This document shows positions 40,688 through 53,491 of a DNA stretch of 64,000 nt, in pieces. The position numbers were made by a program, and so were the translations under genes. The DNA comes from Pelargonium cotyledonis (taxonomy: Eukaryota; Streptophyta; Magnoliopsida; Geraniales; Geraniaceae), in contig JAYMTA010000030.1 of the NCBI GenBank assembly GCA_036897625.1, positions 1 to 64,000 on the forward strand, given 5' to 3'. Numbering within the stretch: position 1 is the first letter of the stretch; each line of letters begins with the position of its first letter. The notes below the pieces were generated by a model. The model was not told where the DNA came from, ran no database searches, and was given only the letters and a program-made list of their open reading frames with translations.

Positions 40688-41325
40688 GAATTCATGAGCT
40701 TTTTTTTTTGTGTTGTGACCGGAACAAAATAACTAAATATCATTCTAAATAGGCGAAAGTACAGTAGGGGATCGAGGGAAGCACACCAAACAAAACAAAA
40801 CAAAATCTAAACTAAACACAAACTAAAGCTAGAAAAACAAAGTGTATTAAACCGAAACTAAATAGATAACCCCTCGGAAAGCCCTACTGACCGGGAAATT
40901 CCAAGAAAAACACTCTGCAGCAGAGATAAGGACTTGACCAAAGTCGCTCCCTATCCGGACCCAGAGGAAACCCGGACCATTCTTAGCGAAAACCACCGGC
41001 GACGTGCAATGATCCGGACCCCACACCGTTGACTCAATTGAATCAGACCACCTGCTACACACGCATCTCGAAACCTGATTCTATCTCTAGATCGCGGAAT
41101 CTTCTCGAATCAATCACTCATTAACACACGAACGCTGTCCACAACTCCTACTGAGGGAAAACTCCACAAAAGAAGGCAGACACGAACGAAATTCACACCT
41201 CCTATCGAGGGAAACTCTACAAAAGGAGACAGACCACATGTATATTAAATGCAAGATGAGCCACCGCCGATCAACAAACAAATCGAGAAGGAGATCTAGG
41301 AGTGAAAACGAATTCCTGAGCTTTT
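40688..41325 (-). mobile_element. Retroposon with T-rich (poly-A) end and 16-bp target-site duplication
   Basis: The block GAATTCATGAGCTTTT at 40688-40703 recurs as GAATTCCTGAGCTTTT at 41310-41325 with one mismatch, flanking about 605 bp. The left copy runs into a T run (40700-40709), so on the minus strand the insert ends in poly-A: the signature of target-primed LINE/SINE integration. The body is less AT-rich than its surroundings and has a two-copy tandem motif (CAGAC...CTCCTA(T/C)(C/T)GAGGGAAA) at about 41130-41230. No reverse transcriptase is visible, so it is a truncated LINE or a non-autonomous element. Confidence 0.65.
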
Positions 41326-41946
41326 GTAGTTTTGTCCGCATTATTTTTTGCATTTATTACATTATATTTGTACCGTTTAAGAAAGTCACGTTACATTTCA
41401 TTTACTCCAATAGATGTAAGACGGTCTCATTTACATTTAAGATCATTACGTAAAAGCGATAAATGAAGAAATCTCTACCTGGAAAAGTAACTATTTTCGA
41501 GTTAACGCACTGATGTCCCAGTCACCACAGATAACATCGCCAGTGCTGGCAATGATAGAGATTTCATCAATGCAATCACCATTTTTTTTGGTACAAACCA
41601 TCACCATATTTTGTGTCTTCAAATTATTTATAAAAAAATGTACTGTATTTAATTTTCAAAATTAAAAACGGAATTGTTGACCAAATTTAGTACGCTTTTT
41701 TTTGCTACTTTCAGTCTCATATATTTTGGCGGGTAGTATTAATTGAAAACAATATCTAGTAAACCTAAGACTTTTTTTCTTCTTAATTTGAAATTTTCAC
41801 ACCAAGCTTGTACATTTGAGTAAACTTCTCTTACAGAAAATTTCTTTATATAGGAAGGTGATGAATACGCTCTATACATGTTATTTTCATTTTATTTATT
41901 TTCAGTATCAGACGAAGTTCACTGAACAGAACTCAGAAGAGAGCTA

Positions 41947-44860
41947 ATGGGGATGAGACTTTTGCATCTGCTCCTTTGTTTTCATTCTGCAGTTTTTGTT
42001 CATGGGCAGCTCCAAACAGGTACTTTTGATGTGTAGAAATATGAACAAATTTGTGTTTTTTTAATTAAACCCTTCATGAACTTGCCTAGAATTTGTGTTT
42101 TTTGTGGGGGTTTTTGGTGCAATTTGGTTCCTGGTTTGAGGACTGGGAAGTGAATTGAGCCTGACTATTAATTGATTCCATGAAAATCTCTCAGCATTTG
42201 CATTTCACAGTTTTTTGTCTTGTGGGTTCTCAATTTCTGGTTCAATGATTCATTGGAAATGGCTTTGTTTGTTTGTAGTTGTGTGAAATTGGAAGTAAAT
42301 TGTTGTTGATTGTTGATTCCTTAAAACCCTATGCAAAATCCATTCACCCATATTGGATCAACTTTGGGTATGCTTAGCAGAGTAGGGCACTTGTAGTTTT
42401 CATATATGACAACCCTATTCCATATTTTTTTTTCTTTTGTGGGACTGGCTTTGTTTCTAGTTGTGTAAACTGGGAATCAGATTGTGTTTTATAATTGATT
42501 CCACAAGAGACCTATGAAAAATCCATCTACCTTTTTTAGATTTATGATTTATCCATTTCAGATTATTAATTTTGGTGAAAGTAGCAGAATAGCACTCAGA
42601 AAAAGTTCATATGCATGACTGTATTTGAGAAAATTTATGTGGGAATGGCTTTGTTTGTTTCTAGTTGCGGGATCTGTAAACCAAATTGTGTTTGATAGCG
42701 ATACTCATGAAAAATTCCATCTACCCTTTTTAGATTCACGAATCTTCCGTTCAGATGATCAGATTTTGGTGATATTGAAATTTTAGCAAAATAGCACCAC
42801 AGAGATTTTCTGTTTCTGTCACTACATTCTAACTAGGTTCCCTTTAAATTTCTGTTTGGTTAGGTTTCATTAGCATAGATTGCGGCTCTCCTGAGAATTT
42901 CAATTTCGTTGATATTGTTACCGGCATAAGCTATACCTCTGATGTGAATTACATAGAAACTGGAGTAAACAAGAACATATCTTCTGAATATTCTTATCCA
43001 AAAAATCCTAATCTACCACAGCCACTCTCTGATGTTCGGAGTTTTCCTCAAGGGAACAAGAATTGTTACGCCTTAACAACTGCTGCTGGAAAAGGCGGTT
43101 TAAATTTGATCAGGGCTACTTTCATGTATGGCAACTATGATGGGCAAAACAAGCTCCCGGAATTTGATCTCTATCTTGATGTCAATCTTTGGTCCACAGT
43201 GAAATTCAGAAACGCTTCTTATGTCGTTTCATTGGAGATTATAAATGTTGCATCATCTGATACTTTGCATATCTGTCTCGTAAATAAGGGTTTGGGCACT
43301 CCTTTTATATCAGCATTGGAACTTAGACCTTTTGACAGGCCAGTTTATAATACTGAGCCAGGGTCCTCAGCATTCGAGTCATTAGTGCTCGTTAAAAGAT
43401 TGAACCTTGGTACAACTAATGAAAGTGGTCGATACAAAGATGATTTGTATGATCGTATTTGGTCTCCTTACAGCTTGCCATCTTGGCGTATGGTCAGCAC
43501 GACATTGGAAATTAATGTTGGTGAAAATAGATACAAGGCACCTCAGGAAGTGGTTCAAACTGCTGTTGTGCCACAGAACGCTAGTGAAGCCTTGGAACTC
43601 TATTAGACCGCGGATGATGTTGATTCCCACTTTTATGCTTACATGTACTTTGCTGAAGTTGAAGAGATCCAGAGAAACCAGTCTAGAAAATTTGATGTAT
43701 CTTGGAACGGATCTCCATTGTTTGTAAATTTCACACCTCGTTACCTGTACGCAACCATAATGTCTAACTCAAGAGGCTTCATGGGGAAAGAACACAGGAT
43801 TTCGATTTCCAAAACAAGTGATTCAACCCTTCCTCCAATCATCAATGCTATCGAGATCTACATTGCCAAACAGCTCGATGAATCACCAACATTTGGCGGG
43901 GATGGTATTCATTTCTTTCTTCTTTTACTGAACTCATTTGGTGGATATGTTGATTTTCAAGCTTTGTAGTAGACCTTATACATTTTGGCATTAAAACTAA
44001 TGCAGTTGATGCTGTCATGGATATCAAAACGACGTATCGAGTAAACAAAAACTGGGCGGGTGACCCCTGTGGACCAAAGAATTACTCCTGGGAAGGTTTA
44101 AAGTGCAACTACAATGGCTCGCTGCCTCCTCGGATAATTTCATTGCGAGTCTTTTCTGATAAAAAGTTATTAGTGCTAATTATTTCCTCATTGCCAAATA
44201 CTAACTATTTGGTGAAGTTGATTTTTGTTATGATTTGTGAATCGGAACCTAAGCTCTAGCGGTCTAAGTGGAACTATATCTGCTTCCATTGCTAATATCT
44301 CAGCACTAGAGACACTGTAAGTAAACATAGTGGCACAAATTGGAGATTTGCTTCTTCAGAAGTGAGACTCTTTTACTTATAAGATGTGGTATGATCTAGG
44401 GATTTATCAAACAACAACTTGACTGGATCAGTGCCTTACTTTCTCTCAGAACTAAAGTCTTTGAAGCTCCTGTGAGTAACAAAGTTCATGTAGATTAACT
44501 GTGATGTCGAAAAGAAATGTAGGTTTAATGATAGTCATATTACTTTAGGAATTTGAAAGGAATTCAACTGTATGGTCCTGTTCCGGCATCGCTTGCAGAT
44601 AGAGCCAAGGAAGGATTACTGACATTAAGGTAGGCCCTTTTCGAAAAATTGGACACTCATTCCGAAAAGCTCGATTTTGTTTTGGAGATGGTGTTGTATT
44701 CAACTAATTAGATCTCTTCTCCTTTTTCTCTATTCCAGTGTGGATGACCTTAAAGCTTGTAGCTCAGGTTCATGCAAAAGAAACGAGGAAGTTATTGTTC
44801 TTATAGTTGCAGCAGTAACATTGGCAGTGGTTCTGTTGATACCAAGTGAATATACATAAA
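41947..44860 (+). pseudogene. Malectin-like LRR receptor kinase, copy A: kinase lost, broken
   Basis: Related to the LRR-I receptor-like kinases of plants (malectin-like ectodomain, LRRs, membrane helix, kinase). Exon 1 (41947-42019) encodes a signal peptide MGMRLLHLLLCFHSAV. Exon 2 (42864-43904) encodes the malectin-like domain ([13 protein letters not shown]..., SPLFVNFTPRYLY). LRR exons follow at about 44006-44144, 44245-44318, 44400-44471, 44550-44629, and a TM exon at 44739-44859. Compared with copy B, a conserved Trp codon is TAG at 43604-43606, the donor after the third exon is GC (44145), and the next acceptor AG is CG (44243). The TM exon then jumps straight into sequence matching the 3' UTR of copy B at the shared TTGAT (44836-44840), so the entire kinase is missing. 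It may still be transcribed, but it cannot make a receptor kinase. Confidence 0.9.
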
Positions 44861-45618
44861 CACCTCAGTAACAAACTATATCTATTTGTTCTTCATAGAT
44901 TTGAATGTGTTTTTTTTCGGGATTTATACTTCTATCAAAAAGTTTCACACTATGGCTTGTCCATAAATTTTGTCTCGAATAATGTGTTTTTGGTTCTACA
45001 TATCTGTTTATAAGTAGGTTTTAGACCAGACATAGTTAATATTTGCAATTACTTGATAACGAGATTGGCTTAATTTTATAACATCTCAGTATGAGCATCG
45101 CTACGTGCAAATCATACTATTTCACTGCGGTCTGCGGAGGTTGATTTCATTTTTTCAAATTTCAAGCAAACTGCTGAATGGTACCAATGGATTGCCTTGG
45201 TATGTGCCTTTGAGAAACTTCATGAATCATGATTCGTTGTCGAAGCATAATATCATGTAACACGCAGACATATTTGTTTAGTTATTTGAAGTTTGAACTC
45301 ATAGTAAAAGGTATAAAATAGCATCATCAGCATCATTATCGAAATATCAAAGCCATGTTACAGAAGCAGCTGATGTCTGGAAGTCAGGTAGCAACTGAAG
45401 ACTGCTTGAAACATGAAAAAACATGGATGCCAACAACATATCACCCTATTTTCATTACTGGATATTCCCCAAGTATAATGTTTACAAAACTTTTTAAGTA
45501 AAAACTATTATTTGATAAGTCACTAATTAAGACAGCAACTGGGACTCACTATTTTATAAATGTCGGTATTGTTGATTTCCAGGAGAGAAACATATCACCT
45601 TTGGTTGTGTTTCAGTAT
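44861..45618. other. 3' flank of copy A and intergenic DNA
   Basis: The first about 120 bases match the 3' UTR type of copy B (CTCAGTAACAAACTA and TTCTTCATAG). The rest has no recognisable gene; it lies tail to tail with MND1. Confidence 0.5.
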
Positions 45619-48600
45619 CTACTGATCACCCACCCAGTTGAGTGGAATCGCAGGTGAGGACTCTATATAGTCAAAATCATCTGTTATTCCTATCTGCAGT
45701 TCAATATATAAAAAAAAAAGGCAGGCCTCAGTATTTATAGATAAACTTTAAAGCAATGAATAGATTAAAAAAAAAAAAAAAGGAGATGCTTGCCACCAAT
45801 GATTTGGACAAATGTGCAGACGATATTCCAGTTTCATTCATGCCTAATGAACTATTAATGCCCAAAATAGGGGGAGGTCCTTTTCATTTCTTAAAAGTAA
45901 AATATTTTTATAGCTGCTCACAGATGGAGTACATGATAACATGATGCATTTGGTGACGTATGAATGTGGGATTCGGGGTAAGTTACAGAAATGCAAAACC
46001 CCGAGATATGATCCAACCATGTAGGGAGGACCTAAAATGAAAAAAAAAAAAACCAAGTAGGGAGGACCTAAAATGGAAAAAAAAAAAAAAATCCAAGGAA
46101 CTTGTGGATATGCGCTAGTGCCAAGAAGCACAAATAGTTGGGACACCCCTACTGCTGCTACACAATTCATGAGCACGGGCACACATATATCAAAGAAATT
46201 ACCTCCTTGTACAGGTTTTCAAGCTGCTCCTTGGCCTGAGGAAAGTTGTTTGAACACCACTGTCGTACCGTGAAGATGTTGTCTGCAGAGAAGATCATCA
46301 TAATATATGAAAGGATCCAAATTTTTAGGAAAAGGATAAAGATACTAAAGAAATAGAAAAGAAGGGAATATATGTATGGCTTAATGGTAAAACCTGTCCA
46401 TCTGTTAGCAGAAGCATGGGCAACTTCAATTGCTTTCTCTGCAACATTAACACAGATAGTACACCTTTAACTTATTGAAATTTTTTATCTACTATTTGTG
46501 TACTTAATGATGGTTTACAGAGAGAATCTGAATGTAAATCACAGAATGTTAATGTATGAAAAATAAATTATTCTTAACTTGTTTCTTCAAAGATAGCTGG
46601 GTCATTGTCTGCATACTGGCTCATTTCATCCTGAAATAGTAAATCTTAAATACAGTTAGATTTTCAATAAATGTTTGCACTGCTAGATGCATATCAAAGG
46701 AATTGAAGTAACTAAACCTTAAGCTCATTATACTTCAGTTCAATGGCTTTTAGCTTAGCCAAGGCATCCTCTCGTTCATCCTAGTGAAAGCTCAAGGATC
46801 AGATAAGAAAGACAAAATCTTATGGTTAAAAGGTTGGTTAAATCATGGTAAGATATAGGACTTATTATACTTACAGAATTTTCTCGACCCTTCTTTAGAA
46901 GATCACACTGATCAACAAGTTCTGCATGGCGCTTCTTACTGCTTTGAAGATCAGATTCAAGTTTGCGATACACATTCCTTAGCTGCACACAGTAAATATG
47001 CATTGGGAAAACTAAGATAAAAAGCATAGTCAAATCTGCAAATATACAATTACCGTAGAATACAGGTCCAAAGTAAACATCGGATTTTACCTGATTTCCA
47101 GCACAGCTAGGAAGGCTCCAAAAGTATACCTGGAATTTCAAAACCCGCATTGGTGCCCATGTATATCAGTATCTCAAGAATGCCAAAACAGTCAGATGTT
47201 TACTTGAATTATAGAGTTCCCAAACTTCACTATTGCATTCAAAACTACTCGGACTCATGACAATCACCCCAAAATGTGCATGAAGAAACAGATATAAAAT
47301 TTAAGATCCATAAATGGAAGTTCCCACTCACAGAAGTTCCTATCTTGTCTTTTGAGACAAGGTCATCATCCACTAAACTCTGAACAACATCTTTCACAGA
47401 CTGAGTAATTACACCTTTCTTAGGCCCCAACTTCTCAAGCTCCTTAAGCTGAAAACAATGAAAAAAATGCATAAATTAATTCTTTTGTTTAATCTGAAAC
47501 ATGCATAACAGCTGTGCAGAAAAACTCCTAAAGAACACTAACCAAGTACTAGAGTGGACTAGAGAGAAACAATCATCATCAACCGGCATAACATATGAAA
47601 GTTCATATTCATAAGGATATGTTCAGAAAACTTCACCCCTTGATGAGTTAAGTGTTGTGAGCGTACAAATCATATGGAAAAAAAACTCCCAAGTGTCCAA
47701 TTGAATTCTAGTAATTTCAACACGGAAGCACTCAATGAACTCTGGTCTCTGGAAAAAGACAATGATTAAATAAAAAAGAAAAAAAAAAAGAAGCAAGCTC
47801 TGTGTGGGGTGTGTGTATGTGTGTGTTTGTATGTCTCCATCAAAATGATCTTCAGTCTTTGATTGATGTGGGTGGGCCTGCCACAGTTTCACAACCAAGC
47901 ACTCAAAAATTGACAGATAATTGATGCATCCAATAATTTTCCAGCTGAATACTCACTCAGATAAAATAACTACATTTGTTTCCTCAAATTTCCTCTTAGT
48001 ATAACTATCAAGCTTCATAATCGATGAGAATCCTATCAAACAAGTTATATATATAATCTTTCTAGACATGAAAAACAGTCCTATGACAGGATACATATAA
48101 AAAAAATACCATATACAGTTTTTATCCAGAATTGTAATTGTATAATGTACTCACAAGGTAGAAGTCTTGTGACTCATAAAAGATCTGAAGCATCTTCTCT
48201 CGTTTTTCCTCCAACGAAAGCCCTCGTTTCTTAGACTGCATCACAGATATTTAACAAAATTAATTCTTACCTCTAAATTGTTATTTCCTGATAGCAGTAA
48301 CTCTTAAGAAATTACAACATAAAACTTGAAGGTATGATGCATAATGAGACTCAGAGAATGAAAATACACAGTGAAACATTTCTGAGATCCATGTTTCCAC
48401 AAATCTTAGGGCAATTTACACACAGTTCCCAGAACAAGCGATCAAAACACACTCAACCTGAAAACAAAATTAGCACTGGTTTCTACAACCTTCGGTTTCT
48501 CAATATCTACACGTGCATATTTTCAACTCACAAATCTAGAGTCCATCGGTTTGGTTACTGAGAAAATGCAGGAAAAAAAGCACATACAATTGACCGTAGC

Positions 48601-48847
48601 ATTTTCCCAAAAAATACTAAAAGAAATCGTCTCAAGTAAAGCGCAATCAACTGGAAGATGAAAAGCAATTAGACTCAACAATTTTTGTATTCCGCCTCTT
48701 TTTCTCGCATTTTCTCACCAACCAAACGGAGCAACAAGTCGGAAAATTCGAATCATAGATGGTAGGGCTTATACGAGATTTTATAGGTTATGAACTAAAT
48801 CTAACAACCAATAAACAATAAATTCAGTAGTAAAATTGCATTACCAT
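45619..48847 (-). CDS. MND1: Meiotic nuclear division protein 1 homologue
   Basis: Partner of HOP2 in the complex that stimulates DMC1/RAD51 strand exchange in meiosis. Ten coding exons on the minus strand: 48845-48847, 48155-48235, 47332-47448, 47091-47129, 46875-46982, 46718-46780, 46579-46630, 46394-46438, 46203-46282 and 45619-45693, giving 220 residues. The N-terminal winged-helix block reads [20 protein letters not shown], then [20 protein letters not shown], then [11 protein letters not shown], a central coiled coil (about residues 85-150), and [14 protein letters not shown]. The last exon reads [10 protein letters not shown] followed by about 14 further residues, slightly longer than I recall for the family. 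The first coding exon holds only the ATG. The last intron contains a duplicated A-rich unit. No lesions seen. Confidence 0.94.
46008..46092. repeat. Two-copy tandem repeat with A runs in the MND1 last intron
   Basis: The unit GTAGGGAGGACCTAAAATG followed by a run of A occurs twice, at about 46020-46052 and 46057-46092. On the minus strand this gives T runs within the intron. Confidence 0.8.
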
Positions 48848-49547
48848 TGTTGAGATCTCGTCTTCGCAGCTTGTTGAATCGAAGAACAAACTGAGAAACT
48901 AAAGATAGAAGAGTGTCGAAGAAGATTCCAGAGTCCACACTGAGTGTGCGGGAGCAAGCTCTGGTTTGGCGGGAAAAAAGTAAACTCTCAACACTACCCT
49001 GCATATATCCACAAAATTCCCGAGACCGTCACACCATAAAAACAGCTTAACGGCGTCGTTTATATTTTTCACGTGTTTGTGAGACAATTCTTTTTTTTTT
49101 TTTTAAAGTAGAAAATTCTTATTTAAGTGACAAACAAAATGACTTAATTTTTTAAAATTAATTACAGTACTTATTTGACTAATAGTGGTACGATCTGAAT
49201 TCAAAATAAATACTCAAATTTATTTGTTCAGTAACATATAATTTGGTGGGTAGTGTTAATTGATTTAATCTAATTATTATTGACTTTTTATGTTTCATAA
49301 ATTGAAATTTTCTACAAATGAGTCTAGTCGATCAAACTTGACCCTCAAGCTCTAAAATTAATTATATTGTTTGTACTCCTTTTTCTCTCAAAACGTGTGT
49401 TCATTAGTTTTTTTTATTAGTGATAAACACATTTTGTGGGAGTAATATATTTTGGATTTTATAATTTATAGCAACAACATGTGAAGAATTCACTATAAAT
49501 GTTATTTCTAATTTGTTCATTTTCAGTATCAGACAAAACACTGCAAA

Positions 49548-52500
49548 ATGGGGATGCCAATTTTGCTTCTGCTCCTTTGTTTTCATGCTGCAATTTCAGT
49601 TCATGGGCAGCTCCAAACAGGTAATTAAGCAATTGCTTTTTATGTCATAAATGTACATAAACTTGTGTTTGTTGAATTGAACCCTTCACAAACTTGCCTA
49701 GAATTTGTGCTTTCTGGGGTTTGGTGCAATACAAAAACCTAGTTTTTGTTCCTTGTTTGGGAATTGGGAAGTAAATTGAGCTTGACAATTGATTCCATGA
49801 ACAAATTCTCTCGTTGGCATTTGCATTTCTTGAAGAAATAGTATAAATAGTGTTTAGATTCGTGATTCTTCGGTTCAGACTTCAGATGATCAGTTTTTTT
49901 TGGTGATTTTGCACATAGATTTTCTATATCCCACACTATATGCTAACTATATTCCATTTAAATTTCTGTTTGGTTAGGTTTCATAAGCATAGATTGCGGT
50001 TCTCCTGTGAATTTCAATTTTGTTGACATTGATACCGGCATAAGCTATGCCTCTGATGTAGCTTACATAGAAGCCGGAGTAAACCAGAACATATCTTCTC
50101 AATATTCTTATCCAAGCAATCCTAATCTACCACAGCCGCTCTCTGATGTTCGGACATTTCCTCGAGGGAACAAGAATTGTTACACCTTAACGACTTCTGG
50201 TGGAAAAGGCGGTTTGAATTTGATTAGGGCTTCTTTCATGTATGGCAACTATGACGGGGAAAACAAGCTCCCAGAATTTGATCTCTATCTTGATGTCAAT
50301 CTTTGGTCCAAAGTGAAATTCAAAAATGCTTCTGATATTGTTAGACCGGAGATTATTTGTGTTGCATCATCTGATACTTTACATATTTGTCTTGTAAATA
50401 AGGGTTTGGGGATTCCTTTTATATCAGCATAGGAGCTTAGACCTCTTAACAGGTCAATTTATAATACTGAGGCGGGGTCCTCAGCATCCGATTCGTTAGT
50501 ACTCTATGAAAGATTGAACCTTGGAACAACTAATGGAAGTGGTCGGTACAGAAATGATCTTTATGATCGTATTTGGTCTCCTTACAGCTCGCCTGCTTGG
50601 CGTAAGGTCAGCACGACATTGGAGATTAATGTAGGTGAAAATGGATACAAGGCGCCACAGGAAGTTGTTCAAACTGTTGTTGAACCACAGAACGCTAGTG
50701 AAGCTTTGGAACTCTATTGGACCGCGGATGACGTTGATTCCCATTTTTATGCTTACATGTACTTTGCTGAAGTTGGGCTGATTCAGCGAAACCAGTCTAG
50801 AAAATTTGATGTATCCTGGAATGGATCTCCATTGTTTGTAAACTTCACACCTCGTTATCTGTATGCAACCATAATGTCTAACTCTAGAGCCTTCACACGG
50901 GAAAAGAACACAGGATTTTGATTTCCAAAACAAGTGATTCAACCCTTCCTCCAATCATCAATGCTATCGAGATCTACATTGTCAAACAGTGCGATGAAAC
51001 ACCAACATATGGTGGGGATGGTATGCATTTCTTTCTTTTTCTATGAACTCATTTGGTGGAGATGTTTATTTTCATGCTTTGTATTAGACCTTATACATTT
51101 TGGCATAAAAATTAATGCAGTTGATGCTGTCATGGATGTCGAAACGACGTATCGAGTAAACAAAAAATGGGTGGGTGACCCCTGTGGACCAAAGAATTAC
51201 CCTTGGGAAGGTTTAAAGTGCAACTATAATGGTTCGCTGCCTCCTCGGATAATTTCACTGTGAGTCTTTTCTGCTAAACTGTTTCCTCATTGCCAAATAA
51301 CTATTTAGTGAAGTTGTTTTAAATTTTATGATTTGTGAATAGGAACTTGAGCTCTAGCGGTCTAAGTGGAACTATAGCCGCTTCCATTGCAAAGATCTCG
51401 GCATTAGAGACCCTGTAAGTAAACTCGACACAAAATGGAGATTTTACTTGTCAAAATAGAGACTGTTTTGATAAGAAAATATGATATCTCAGGGATTTAT
51501 CAGATAACAACTTGACTGGACCAGTGCCTAACTTTCTCTCAGAACTTAAATCTTTGAAGTTCCTGTAAGTAACGAAGTTTCTTTGGATCAACTGTGATAT
51601 AATAAGGAAATGTAGGTTTAATGATGGCCATATTACTTAACCACAGGAATTTGAAAGGAAACAAACTGTCTGGTTCTGTTCCGGCGTCTCTTGCCGATAG
51701 AGCCAAGGAAGGGTTACTGACATTAAGGTATACACCCTTTTCGGAACATTGGATACTCATCTGGAAAAGCTTGACTTTGTTTTGAAGATCTTGTTATATT
51801 TGAAGATATAAACTGTTTGTACTCGCATCTCTCTCCTTTTTCTCTCTTTCAGTGTGGATGACCACAATGTTTGTAGCTCGGATTCTTGCAAAAGAAACAA
51901 GAAAGTTATTGTTCCCATAGTTGCATCAATATCACTGGCAGTTGCTCTGTTGATTGTATTGGGTATCGTGTGGAAACTAAGAAGAAAAAGAAAAGAAGGT
52001 ACGTCTTACTTAACGATCTCAAGCCAAATTCAGCAAAGGAAATTCAGAACACTATGTAAAAACATAAGAGTAGTTTATACTCTAGGGACAGAAAACAAGA
52101 ACGGAGGAAAATCACTAGCATCAATGCAGCAGCAATTTACTTATGCCGAGATCCTAAGCATTACCAACAACTTTCAAACCATTGTTGGTAAGGGAGGATT
52201 TGGGACAGTGTACCACGGCCACCTAGAAAATGACACTGAAGTTGCAGTGAAGATGCTATCTTCGTCGTCTTCACAAGGTCCTAAGGAATTCCAAACCGAG
52301 GTTGGCATTGTTTTCATCTATTTCTTGTGTGTATCATGATCTGTCCCGTAAAAATCTTCTCTGTACTGATAAGATTTTTATCGGGGTATGGATTGGCAGG
52401 CTGAACTTTTGATGAGAGTTCATCACAGAAACTTGGCTTCCTTTATTGGATACTGCGAGGAAGGTGACCACATGGCGCTTATCTACGAGTACATGGCTAA

Positions 52501-53491
52501 CGGAAACCTGAAGAATTATATGTCAGGTATATACATCATTAACAAAATATGAACTCTAAGACTATATAGTAATATCTAATGAAATGCGAACATTTTGATG
52601 CCTACTGTGTGACAACGTCGCAGATAGCCGTTCATGTTCCTTGACTTGGGCAATGAGGCTTCGAATAGCAGTAGACGCTGCACAAGGTCAGTATCGCAAC
52701 ATTTCTCAAATTTGTAACCAAACTTGGTACTTTTTTAAGGTTCCCTAGCTTTCTAGTTTCTATTCATATGTATAATTTTGTCTGAGAGACAGGACTTGAG
52801 TACTTGCATCATGGATGCAAGCCACCTATAATACATAGAGATGTGAAGACGGCGAACATACTCTTAAGCAAAAACTTGGATGCTAAAATATCAGATTTAG
52901 GTATCTCCAAGGTTGTTACAAGCGAAAGTCACGACGTTGTTATGACACAAGTCATGGGGACAACAGGATACCTCGACCCCGAGTAAGATACTAAGATTCA
53001 GTACTACTGATATAATTATTAGCTGAATGTATCCTGATATGCTATTTCTTAGGTACTATCACTCTTAGAAATTGAACGAGAAAAGCGATGTGTATAGTTT
53101 TGGAGTTGTTCTATTGGAGCTAATCACAGGCCAGGGTGCAATCATAAAAAGCACAGAGAGGATCCACATAGCGCATTGGGTGAGTGCAGGGCTCGAAAAA
53201 GGGGAAATAAGTGAGGTTGTTGACAAGAATCTTCATGAAAACTATGATGTGAGCTCTGTGTGGAAAGCTCTTGAAGTAGCAATGGCATGCACAGCACCAG
53301 CCCCCACTGGGAGAGCTTCAATGAGTCTTGTGCTGGAAGAGCTGAAGCAATGTCTGGCTATGGAACTGTCCCGGCGACGGGAAAGAAGCATGGGATCAAG
53401 GGAGGAGATGTGCTACATCAAGCCATATTGTAGCTCACCTGAGGTGTTTTCTATGGACATTGATTCCATGACAAGTCCATCACCAAGGTAG
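49548..53491 (+). pseudogene. Malectin-like LRR receptor kinase, copy B: full layout but broken
   Basis: Plasma-membrane receptor-kinase family (LRR-I). Exons: 49548-49620 (signal peptide), 49978-51020 (malectin-like), 51121-51257, 51343-51414, 51493-51564 and 51647-51727 (LRRs; two are exactly 72 nt), 51853-51998 (TM helix IVASISLAVALLIVLGIVW then basic stop-transfer), 52086-52300, 52400-52526, 52624-52686, 52793-52982 and 53053-53491 (kinase). Kinase motifs: [25 protein letters not shown] and GTTGYLDPE are present, but DFG is DLG (52894-52902, Phe to Leu). In-frame stops occur at 50430-50432 (TAG where copy A has TTG) and 53066-53068 (TAG), and the malectin part has a one-base shift near 50893-50905. 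The splice sites look intact. Thus all parts remain but the protein cannot be made whole. Confidence 0.9.

Noticed and set aside
43407-43727. Extra open frames inside the malectin-like exons
   Set aside because: They are out-of-frame shadows of the pseudogene copies.
41947-44860. Copy A as a functional kinase-less receptor-like protein
   Set aside because: It has an in-frame stop in the malectin exon and damaged splice sites in addition to the loss of the kinase.
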